Origin: Faecalimonas sp.
Lineage (GTDB): Bacteria > Bacillota_A > Clostridia > Lachnospirales > Lachnospiraceae
Reading direction: 5' to 3'
Length of the DNA: 12,429 nt
Assembly: GCA_026169575.1 (NCBI GenBank)
Contig: JAPFCT010000177.1
Span: 1-12,429, forward strand
The position numbers were made by a program, and so were the translations under genes. The notes under the pieces were generated by a model that worked only from the letters and a program-made list of their open reading frames with translations, was not told where the DNA came from and made no database searches. This document shows, in pieces, positions 6,652 to 12,429 of this stretch; the first letter of the stretch is position 1; each line of letters starts with the position of its first letter.

Positions 6652-7270
6652 AAAATTTCTTTTTATAAAGAACGTCCTGACGGAACACAAATTTTCGGAT
6701 TTCAGCCTCCAGTTTTGGAGAGAGGTGTAGAAACTGGCAGCCGTATCCGGTAAGACCGTCAACGCGAACCGGCCGCTTCTTGACAATACGGGCAGTAACC
6801 TCAGGGTGCTCGGCTGTATCAGGAAACTCAAAGGAGAAGTTCATACCAGGTTCAAATTTCTGGTCAGAAACAAACAAAAGTCCGCTTGCACTTAAATCTT
6901 TGATTGTTACCGGAACTTTTGCGTAAAAGTTTGGACAGTCAATATCAATATCGATCGAAACCTGAATACGCAGTTCATCCCTGGCTTCTGCCGTATCGGT
7001 AGTTGTTCCGCGTACCAGATAGTAAGGTTTTCCACTGGCGTCTGTGCGATATAAGGTAAGATTTTCAGACAGAACAAAACGACATGGTGCAAATGTATAA
7101 GCTTTCCCGTCAGGAATTAAAAAAAGCTGGTCGGGAAGATTCCGGGTTAATTCTTCCGGGAGAATAAAAATAACCGTATTGGACGATTGTTTTGTGTATT
7201 GTACTTCCGAAAAGTAGGAAGTATCCAGTGTGTAAAGAATGCCATGGCGAAGATTCTGCAGTTGTTCCAT
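6650..7270 (-). CDS. PilZ-domain c-di-GMP-binding protein
   Basis: This 206-residue soluble protein has an N-terminal beta-rich segment (about 1-90) of YcgR-like size and a C-terminal PilZ domain. Both c-di-GMP motifs are intact: R97-D-E-L-R101 (RxxxR) and D125-L-S-A-S-G130 (D/NxSxxG). Proteins of this layout (YcgR, B. subtilis YpfA/MotI) slow or stop the flagellar motor when c-di-GMP is high. The gene lies next to two flagellin genes, which suits a motility role, though the target is not shown by the sequence. The start at 7270 has an ideal ribosome site (AAGGAGG about 5-6 bases upstream). It has its own promoter and is separated from the upstream flagellin by a terminator. Confidence 0.88.
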   Translation of the reverse strand: MEQLQNLRHGILYTLDTSYFSEVQYTKQSSNTVIFILPEELTRNLPDQLFLIPDGKAYTFAPCRFVLSENLTLYRTDASGKPYYLVRGTTTDTAEARDELRIQVSIDIDIDCPNFYAKVPVTIKDLSASGLLFVSDQKFEPGMNFSFEFPDTAEHPEVTARIVKKRPVRVDGLTGYGCQFLHLSPKLEAEIRKFVFRQDVLYKKKF

Positions 7271-7328
7271 AGTATTGCCTCCTTATAATGAAAAATAGTA
7301 TAAAGTCATTGCAATTCTTACAATTTGT

Positions 7329-7356
7329 AGAACTATTTTAGGAATAAAATGGTTCT
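7329..7356. repeat. Inverted repeat in the 5' leader of the PilZ gene
   Basis: The arms 7329-7340 and 7345-7356 are complementary over 12 positions around a 4-base centre. As plus-strand RNA all 12 pair (one G-U); as minus-strand RNA there is one C-A mismatch. It begins about 4 bases after the predicted transcription start, so it could be an operator or an mRNA leader hairpin. No T run follows, so it is not a terminator. Confidence 0.5.
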
Positions 7357-7366
7357 ATATGCCTTA

Positions 7367-7395
7367 ATTATAAAAGGAATCACGGAAAAGGTCAA
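7367..7395 (-). promoter_or_regulatory. Sigma-A promoter of the PilZ gene
   Basis: On the minus strand TTGACC (7390-7395), a 17-base spacer and TATAAT (7367-7372) give a strong sigma-A promoter. Transcription would start near 7360, leaving a leader of about 90 bases. It resembles a housekeeping promoter rather than a sigma-28 flagellar one. Confidence 0.85.
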
Positions 7396-7552
7396 TGTAA
7401 AAAGAGAAAATGTACAAAAGAGCTTTTGATAAATGGATATAAAACGTACAAAAATGCCAAAAACAACAACTGCTTTGTCGTAGAGGGACAGCCTGGAGCA
7501 ACAGAAAGAAAATCAGTGATGCGCAGTGAAGGAGATTTTATAAATAAGAAAA

Positions 7553-7580
7553 ATGCTGTCTGAACTTTGCCAGACAGCAT
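7553..7580 (-). terminator. Terminator of the first flagellin gene
   Basis: The arms ATGCTGTCTG (7553-7562) and CAGACAGCAT (7571-7580) enclose an 8-base loop. On the minus strand the stem is followed by a T-rich run (TTTTTCTTATTT). It starts 18 bases after the flagellin stop and shares its arm sequence with the terminator of the second flagellin. Confidence 0.88.
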
Positions 7581-7598
7581 AAATGACAGTATTTTCAA

Positions 7599-9026
7599 TT
7601 ACTGTAATAACTGAAGAACTCCCTGCGGAACCTGATTAGCCTGAGCGAGCATAGCCTGGGAAGACTGAACAAGAATATTATTCTTTGTATAAGCCATCAT
7701 CTCTTTTGCCATGTCTACGTCACGGATACGGCTCTCAGCAGCTGTGATATTTTCGTTCTGAACACCTAAGTTATTAATAGTGTGTTCGAGACGGTTCTGT
7801 AAAGCACCGAGGTCAGAACGGATGCTGGATACAGTGTCGATTGCAGAGTTGATTGTATCGATTGCAGCTTTCGCACCTTTCGCATTTGTGATGTCAATAT
7901 CATCCAGATTGAGAGATTTTGCACTCATTGCTTTGATCTTCACTTCGATCGTGTTGGCATCATCAGAGGATTCTCCAACATGCAGACTGACATTTATAGA
8001 CTTCTCTTTCAGATTTTCTCTGAGCATTACGGACTGCTGGTTGCCACCCTGATCGATAACTTCGATTCCGTCTGCCTCAAGAAGTGTTTTCAGTTCATCG
8101 AAATTTTTAAAGTCAGTATATTCTTTGCCATTAATTGTAACTTTATCCCCGTCTTTTGCGCCAGAGAGATCATAAGCCTGACCTTCGTATTTACCTTTAG
8201 TGACTTTTACATTTCCAATAGCCTGATCTGCCTTATTTTCAGTTCCTTTGTTGAAAGATACAGCGCTTACATGTGCGGTATTTTCACCGTTATCTTCGCT
8301 TGTGAAAGTGATCTTTCCGCCTTTTTCAGCTACTGTGATACCATAAGTTTTTAAAGTATCGTCTTTGTTTAATTGTGCAACAACATCAGTAGCAGCATGT
8401 CCGGCGCTTAAATCAACATTCACTGTGAAATCATGGGTGCTGCCTTCTTCATCTGTTACAGTGAAAGTGAAGCTGGCATCCTTAGATCCATTCTGCGTAC
8501 CTGCTGTCCAGTCAACCTCTGTTACAGTCTGTGTTCCGGTCTGTGCTGTTCCTGCCAGGTTAACACCGGCAATCGTACCGGTTGCTGTGAACATCTGGGC
8601 TTTTGGATCTGCGCCTCCGAACAACTTTGTACCATTGAAGTTTGCTGTATCACTGATACGGTCAATCTCATCTCTTAATGCGGAGATTTCTTTCTGCATT
8701 TCCTGTCTGTTTGCTTCGGAATAAGTACCATTGGCAGACTGTGTAGCAAGTTCTACCATACGGTTTAACATAGAGTGGACTTCTGTCAAAGCGCCCTCAG
8801 CTGTCTGCACTAAAGAAACACCATCTTCTGCGTTTTTCTGTGCTGTCTGAAGTCCGGTAATTTGTGATCTCATTTTTTCAGAGATAGCAAGTCCGGCAGC
8901 GTCATCACCGGCGCGGTTGATTCTGTAACCAGAAGATAATTTCTCTAAGTTCTTTGTGACAGCAGAGTTATTTGATGTCAAATTTCTGTGTGCATTTAAT
9001 GCGGTGATGTTGTGTTGAATTCTCAT
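7599..9026 (-). CDS. fliC: Flagellin (first copy)
   Basis: This 475-residue flagellin is the filament subunit exported by the flagellar type III system. The N-terminal D0/D1 region (1 to about 138) starts MRIQHNITALNAHRNL and holds LSSGYRINRAGDDAAGLAIS. The C-terminal D1/D0 region ends MLAQANQVPQGVLQLLQ. The middle (about 139-383) is a surface domain rich in Thr, Asp and Gly. There is no signal peptide, as expected. The residues matching the Salmonella TLR5 contact patch are present (Arg89, Leu93, Glu113). Ribosome site AAGGAGG (9036-9042) sits 9 bases before the ATG in a leader that also carries a CsrA-type hairpin. The last 92 residues are identical to the second flagellin. hag is the Bacillus name for this gene. 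Confidence 0.97.
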   Translation of the reverse strand: MRIQHNITALNAHRNLTSNNSAVTKNLEKLSSGYRINRAGDDAAGLAISEKMRSQITGLQTAQKNAEDGVSLVQTAEGALTEVHSMLNRMVELATQSANGTYSEANRQEMQKEISALRDEIDRISDTANFNGTKLFGGADPKAQMFTATGTIAGVNLAGTAQTGTQTVTEVDWTAGTQNGSKDASFTFTVTDEEGSTHDFTVNVDLSAGHAATDVVAQLNKDDTLKTYGITVAEKGGKITFTSEDNGENTAHVSAVSFNKGTENKADQAIGNVKVTKGKYEGQAYDLSGAKDGDKVTINGKEYTDFKNFDELKTLLEADGIEVIDQGGNQQSVMLRENLKEKSINVSLHVGESSDDANTIEVKIKAMSAKSLNLDDIDITNAKGAKAAIDTINSAIDTVSSIRSDLGALQNRLEHTINNLGVQNENITAAESRIRDVDMAKEMMAYTKNNILVQSSQAMLAQANQVPQGVLQLLQ

Positions 9027-9133
9027 TTACGATTTCCTCCTTGAATTGTTACGGACAGAAAAACATCCTTGTTTCTCTTTTTCGTTCCGTGTTAAGTTTA
9101 TAAATATACAACATAACATGTATTCAGGAAAAG
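9027..9133. repeat. Flagellin leader repeat, copy 1
   Basis: These 107 bases upstream of the first flagellin match 12321-12429 upstream of the second, with one substitution and two extra bases in copy 2. The match reaches the window edge in copy 2, so its real length is unknown. An AT-rich TATAAA lies at 9097-9102 (minus strand), but no convincing -35 or sigma-28 site was found. Confidence 0.9.
9057..9078 (-). promoter_or_regulatory. CsrA-type binding hairpin in the first flagellin leader
   Basis: In the minus-strand RNA, AGAGAAAC pairs with GUUUUUCU (8 bp, one G-U) and displays the hexaloop AAGGAU. The stretch AAACAAGGAUGU (9063-9074) matches 11 of 12 positions of the CsrA SELEX consensus RUACARGGAUGU. 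A second GGA lies in the Shine-Dalgarno at 9036-9042, 20 bases downstream. This is the two-site arrangement known from B. subtilis hag, where CsrA blocks ribosome entry and FliW relieves it. Confidence 0.7.
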
Positions 9134-9223
9134 AACCGGAAAAGTATACTTATGGACAGCCGGCTGTACTCCAGTAAAGTGCCATTTAATGGAAGATATG
9201 GAATCAGAAATTTAAATACAAAG

Positions 9224-9311
9224 TTATGAATTCATACATGAAGTTATCAAAATTTGAAAATGTGTTATCAAAAATGAAAAATACTTATCAAAACTTGACA
9301 AACACTTATCA
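9224..9311 (+). repeat. Helically phased TTATCA repeats (five copies, one imperfect)
   Basis: TTATGA at 9224 and TTATCA at 9244, 9265, 9285 and 9306 are spaced 20, 21, 20 and 21 bases apart, about two turns of DNA. Three of the four exact copies extend to TTATCAAAA. The last copy lies in the spacer of the downstream promoter and the fourth just upstream of its -35, as in a cooperative operator array. Confidence 0.75.
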
Positions 9312-9322
9312 TATTATATAAT
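9295..9322 (+). promoter_or_regulatory. Sigma-A promoter of the AlbA_2/ATPase gene
   Basis: TTGACA (9295-9300), a 16-base spacer and TATAAT (9317-9322) are both consensus. The spacer holds the fifth TTATCA repeat, so a bound regulator would collide with RNA polymerase. The leader to the start codon is about 40 bases. Confidence 0.85.
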
Positions 9323-9367
9323 AAATAAAAGGCATTTGTTGAAAAAAGAGTTGAGAGGAGGAGTATG

Positions 9368-10792
9368 ATGCAAACAGAAGCTTTGAGAAAACTCATATCA
9401 GATATCAGGAAATTAAAATCGGAATCACAGACCATCGAATTAAAAGCAGCGGAAAGAGGATGCCCGACAAGACTTTTTGACACTTTATCGTCTTTTTCGA
9501 ATCAGGATGAAGGCGGAATACTCATTTTTGGGGTGGATGAAAAGGATGACTATGCAGTCTGTGGTGTTTACGATGCGCAGGATCTGCAAAAGAAAGTGAT
9601 GGAGCAGTGCAAACAGATGGAGCCAGCGGTGAGGGCGCTGTTTACTATTTGTGAAATGGAAGGGAAAACGATAGTATCTGCTGAAATTCCGGGGGTAGAT
9701 ATTTCCGAAAGACCCGTTTTCTACAAAGGGGTAGGAAGAATCAAAGGCTCCTATGTACGTGTCGGAGAATCGGATGAGCCGATGAGCGAGTATGAAATAT
9801 ATAGTTACGAAGCCTTTCGCAAGCGGATCCGCGATGATATCAGAACGGTAGATTATGCAAAGATAAAGTTGTTTGACGAGCAACGTCTGGAAAGATACCT
9901 TATGGCTGTCAAACAAGAGCGGAGAAATCTTTCTGAAAATGTATCGGATCAGGAAATTTTGGAACTGATGGGAGTACAGACAGACAATGTTCCGACGCTT
10001 GCAGGACTTATGACATTTTCCAAATATCCGCAGGCATATTTTCCCCAGCTGTGCATCACAGCAGTAGTGCTGCCTGGAACGACACAAGGTGTGGCAGGAG
10101 TTGACGGGGAGCGGTTTATTGACAATAAGAGAATCACGGGAGCAATCCCGGATATGCTGGAAGAAGCAGTTGAATTTGTCCGGCTAAACAGCCGCACAAA
10201 GACAATTATCGATGAAGAAGGGCGCCGGAGGGATAAGCCGGAATATCCGGTAAAGGCAGTCCGGGAAGCGATTTTAAATGCATTAGTCCACCGTGATTAC
10301 AGTATTCATACAGAAAATGTACCGATCCGGATAGAAATGTACCGTGATCGTATGGAAATCATTAACAGTGGAGGACTTTACGGCAAGATATCGATTGATG
10401 CACTTGGAAAGGTCAGACCCGAAACGAGAAATGCTGCGCTGGCAAATATGCTGGAACTTTTAAAAGTGACTGAAAACAGATACTCCGGTATTCCTACAAT
10501 GCGAACGGAATTTTTGAATGCAGGTCTTCCAATCCCGGTTTTTTCAGCAGTTCATGGTGAGTTTAAAGTCATTATGAAAAATGGATACTATTCTGAAAAT
10601 GAAGATTTATCCGATATGCTTGTCGAATTTTGCAAAGTGCCAAGAAGCCGCGCGGAATTGATTTCTTTCACCGGAAAGTCAAGAACTTATACAATGTCGC
10701 AGATCATCCAGCCTTTGGTGGAAGAGGGGATATTAAAACTTACTCTGCCGGATAAACCGAAAAGTTCTAAACAAAGATATGTAAAGGTATAG
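9368..10792 (+). CDS. Schlafen-AlbA_2 / HATPase_c_4 protein with C-terminal winged helix (RecG-C-like putative regulator)
   Basis: This 474-residue protein has three parts. An AlbA_2 (Schlafen-like) domain lies near the N-terminus, with IELKAAERG at about 24-31 and GGILIFGVDEKDD at about 49-61. A GHKL-type ATP-binding domain (HATPase_c_4) spans roughly 295-385, with REAILNALVHRD (N-box), IINSGGLYG (G1 box), RNAALA and a further glycine motif, NRYSGIPTMR. A winged-helix-like tail occupies about 415-474. Such proteins are often labelled RecG-like or transcriptional regulators; AlbA_2 proteins also occur in defence loci. The ATG at 9368 is preferred, being 6 bases after AGGAGG (9356-9361); the ATG at 9365 is only 3 bases from it. 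The gene is alone, convergent with the second flagellin and divergent from the first. The phased repeats in its promoter hint at autoregulation, which is inference. Confidence 0.88.
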   Translation: MQTEALRKLISDIRKLKSESQTIELKAAERGCPTRLFDTLSSFSNQDEGGILIFGVDEKDDYAVCGVYDAQDLQKKVMEQCKQMEPAVRALFTICEMEGKTIVSAEIPGVDISERPVFYKGVGRIKGSYVRVGESDEPMSEYEIYSYEAFRKRIRDDIRTVDYAKIKLFDEQRLERYLMAVKQERRNLSENVSDQEILELMGVQTDNVPTLAGLMTFSKYPQAYFPQLCITAVVLPGTTQGVAGVDGERFIDNKRITGAIPDMLEEAVEFVRLNSRTKTIIDEEGRRRDKPEYPVKAVREAILNALVHRDYSIHTENVPIRIEMYRDRMEIINSGGLYGKISIDALGKVRPETRNAALANMLELLKVTENRYSGIPTMRTEFLNAGLPIPVFSAVHGEFKVIMKNGYYSENEDLSDMLVEFCKVPRSRAELISFTGKSRTYTMSQIIQPLVEEGILKLTLPDKPKSSKQRYVKV

Positions 10793-10818
10793 AAAATTTC
10801 AATTACAATGATTAAAAA

Positions 10819-10846
10819 ATGCTGTCCGCAATACAACGGACAGCAT
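10819..10846. terminator. Bidirectional terminator between the AlbA_2/ATPase gene and the second flagellin
   Basis: The arms ATGCTGTCCG (10819-10828) and CGGACAGCAT (10837-10846) enclose an 8-base loop. T-rich sequence follows on the plus strand (AAATTTTATTTTTA) and an A run precedes the stem, giving TTTTTT for minus-strand transcripts. It lies 26 bases after the plus gene and 25 bases after the flagellin stop, so it can serve both. Confidence 0.9.
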
Positions 10847-10871
10847 AAATTTTATTTTTATGATTTTTCAA

Positions 10872-12320
10872 TTACTGTAATAACTGAAGAACTCCCTGCG
10901 GAACCTGGTTAGCCTGAGCGAGCATAGCCTGGGAAGACTGAACAAGAATATTATTCTTTGTATAAGCCATCATCTCTTTTGCCATGTCTACGTCACGGAT
11001 ACGGCTCTCAGCAGCTGTGATGTTTTCGTTCTGAACACCTAAGTTGTTGATGGTGTGTTCGAGACGGTTCTGTAAAGCCCCGAGGTCAGAACGGATGCTG
11101 GATACAGTGTCGATTGCAGAATTGATTGTATCGATCGCAGCTTTTGCACCATCAGCTGTGGAAATATCCAGTTTATCGATTCCAAGCGCTCCTGAGTTCA
11201 TAGCTTTGATTTTTACTTCAATTGTATTTGCCTCATCAGAAGCCTCCCCAACATGAAGTTTAATTGTTGTAGCATTAGCATTACCAGCATCTGCTAGCTT
11301 GAACATTACATTTTTTCCATTAGCGTCTAGATCAACTACATCAATTCCATCTTTTGCCAGTAATTTCGTCAAAGTTGCAACATCAGAGAAATTACCATTA
11401 TCGCCAGTTGCATTCTGCTTGTATAAATAGGTCTTTCCACCAATGTCAAGAGAATCACCATCTTTCATTGCAGAAAGATCATAGGCATTACCAGCATCGT
11501 TTCCTAATGTTGCCTTTGCACCAGCAAGTGTTCCATCCTGACCTGTTCCATTATATGTAACATCTTTTACATAAGCAGCAGAACTTCCTGCTGTATCGCT
11601 TGTAAATGTAAGTTTTCCACCATTATTTTTTACTGTGATTCCATAAACTTTTAAATCATCGTTTGCATTTAATGCAGCAGCAACCTGATCAGCAGTTTTA
11701 TTTGTAGTAGTATCTACAGCAACATCAAATGTATGCTCTGTTCCAGCCTCATCAATAACTTTAAAGCTAAATGATCCATCCGCTTTTCCTGTTTGTGCAT
11801 CAGTCCAAGCAGCTTCTGTAACAGTCGTTGTTGCAGGTTTAGGAGTTCCTGCAAGTTGAGCACCGTTGATAGTACCAGTTGCGTCTAAAACCTTTGTACC
11901 TGCTCCGCCACCAAATAATTTTGTACCATTAAAGTTAGCAGTATTACCAATTCTGTCAATTTCATCTCTTAATGCATCAATTTCTTTTTGCATTTCTTTT
12001 CTGTTTGCTTCAGAATATGTACCATTTGCAGACTGTGTGGCAAGTTCTACCATACGGTTTAACATAGAGTGAACTTCTGTTAAAGCACCTTCTGCTGTCT
12101 GTACTAAAGAAACACCGTCTTCTGCGTTTTTCTGAGCTGTCTGAAGTCCGGTAATCTGAGCCCTCATCTTTTCAGAGATAGCAAGTCCGGCAGCGTCGTC
12201 ACCAGCGCGGTTGATTCTGTAACCAGAAGATAACTTCTCTAAGTTCTTTGTGACAGCAGAGTTATTTGTTGTCAAATTTCTGTGTGCATTTAATGCAGTA
12301 ATGTTGTGTTGAATTCTCAT
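10872..12320 (-). CDS. fliC: Flagellin (second copy)
   Basis: This 482-residue flagellin paralogue has the same N-terminal D0/D1 region as the first copy; I count six changes in the first 136 residues (positions 18, 54, 108, 115, 125, 126). The last 92 residues are identical, beginning GAKAAIDTIN. The middle (about 137-390) is clearly divergent but still alignable in places, for example YGITV followed by GGKLTFTS. Its coding DNA looks more AT-rich in the centre than the first copy. Ribosome site AAGGAGG (12330-12336) and a CsrA-type hairpin lie in the leader. Two such genes could build a mixed filament or give alternative antigenic forms. Confidence 0.97.
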   Translation of the reverse strand: MRIQHNITALNAHRNLTTNNSAVTKNLEKLSSGYRINRAGDDAAGLAISEKMRAQITGLQTAQKNAEDGVSLVQTAEGALTEVHSMLNRMVELATQSANGTYSEANRKEMQKEIDALRDEIDRIGNTANFNGTKLFGGGAGTKVLDATGTINGAQLAGTPKPATTTVTEAAWTDAQTGKADGSFSFKVIDEAGTEHTFDVAVDTTTNKTADQVAAALNANDDLKVYGITVKNNGGKLTFTSDTAGSSAAYVKDVTYNGTGQDGTLAGAKATLGNDAGNAYDLSAMKDGDSLDIGGKTYLYKQNATGDNGNFSDVATLTKLLAKDGIDVVDLDANGKNVMFKLADAGNANATTIKLHVGEASDEANTIEVKIKAMNSGALGIDKLDISTADGAKAAIDTINSAIDTVSSIRSDLGALQNRLEHTINNLGVQNENITAAESRIRDVDMAKEMMAYTKNNILVQSSQAMLAQANQVPQGVLQLLQ

Positions 12321-12429
12321 TTATGATTTCCTCCTTGAATTGTTACGGACAGAAAAACATCCTTGTTTTCCTCTTTTTCGTTCCGTGTTAAGTTTATAAA
12401 TATACAACATAACATGTATTCAGGAAAAG
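12321..12429. repeat. Flagellin leader repeat, copy 2
   Basis: These 109 bases are nearly identical to 9027-9133 and run off the window. The two extra bases fall in the left arm of the CsrA-type hairpin, yet an 8-bp stem is kept. The promoter is not identified and may lie beyond the edge. Confidence 0.9.
12351..12372 (-). promoter_or_regulatory. CsrA-type binding hairpin in the second flagellin leader
   Basis: In the minus-strand RNA, AGGAAAAC pairs with GUUUUUCU (8 bp with one G-U), and the hexaloop is again AAGGAU. The consensus-like AAACAAGGAUGU is at 12357-12368. The arm differs from copy 1 by an insertion, but pairing is preserved, which supports selection on the structure. Confidence 0.7.

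Noticed and set aside
7441..7552. Possible c-di-GMP riboswitch upstream of the PilZ gene
   Set aside because: The stretch lies upstream of the PilZ promoter rather than in its transcript, and I could not find the conserved GEMM core or its paired helices on either strand.
7348..7563. Plus-strand open stretch of about 70 codons ending TGA inside the flagellin terminator arm
   Set aside because: It lacks an ATG until very late and has no ribosome site. It overlaps the PilZ promoter and leader on the other strand, so it is probably chance or an old remnant.
7392..7598. 68-residue minus-strand frame between the first flagellin and the PilZ gene
   Set aside because: It runs through the flagellin terminator stem and reaches the PilZ promoter -35. 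It has no clear ribosome site, and its Phe/Leu-rich content follows from base composition.
9081..9200. Sigma-28 flagellin promoter
   Set aside because: TAAA is present, but no CCGATA-like -10 follows at the right spacing. The AT-rich TATAAA lacks a matching -35, so no promoter is claimed.

Overview
The window looks like chromosomal DNA of a flagellated Firmicute, most likely a gut Lachnospiraceae (Roseburia-like). The signs are strong AGGAGG ribosome sites, sigma-A promoters with close to consensus hexamers, Rho-independent terminators, and two flagellins of the clostridial type. No mobile element, CRISPR array, tRNA or rRNA was seen.

Left part (1-6651). A D-2-hydroxyacid dehydrogenase gene runs off the left edge on the minus strand. 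Across a 515-base AT-rich control region lies a five-gene plus-strand operon: a DlgD/YiaK-type 2,3-diketo-L-gulonate reductase, a GntP/CitMHS-like permease broken by a one-base frameshift, a hydantoinase/oxoprolinase-type (HyuA-like) ATPase with an extra C-terminal domain and no HyuB partner in view, a putative HExxH zinc peptidase of unknown role, and a YhcH/YjgK/YiaL family protein. The operon has a near-consensus promoter (TTGACA, 16 bases, TATAAT) with a cre-like palindrome just downstream, and ends at a 22-bp terminator stem. DlgD plus YiaL recalls the E. coli yia operon, but no sugar kinase, decarboxylase or epimerase follows. The HyuA-like protein and the peptidase take their place, so the system is a plausible undescribed sugar-acid (or related cyclic acid) pathway.

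Right part (6650-12429). This is a motility region. A minus-strand PilZ protein with intact c-di-GMP motifs is followed by two minus-strand flagellin genes with nearly identical ends and different centres. Each flagellin has the same leader, carrying a CsrA-type hairpin (GGA in a hexaloop, 11 of 12 bases of the CsrA consensus) and a second GGA site in the Shine-Dalgarno. Between the flagellins, on the plus strand, sits a Schlafen-AlbA_2/HATPase_c_4 protein with a C-terminal winged helix. Its promoter carries an array of TTATCA repeats spaced 20-21 bp apart.

How the parts work together: the left operon probably imports (if the permease still works) and reduces a keto sugar acid under catabolite control. 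The right region makes flagellar filament, with c-di-GMP (PilZ) and probable CsrA translational control. The AlbA_2/ATPase gene may regulate itself and possibly the divergent flagellin through the phased repeats. That last link is inference.
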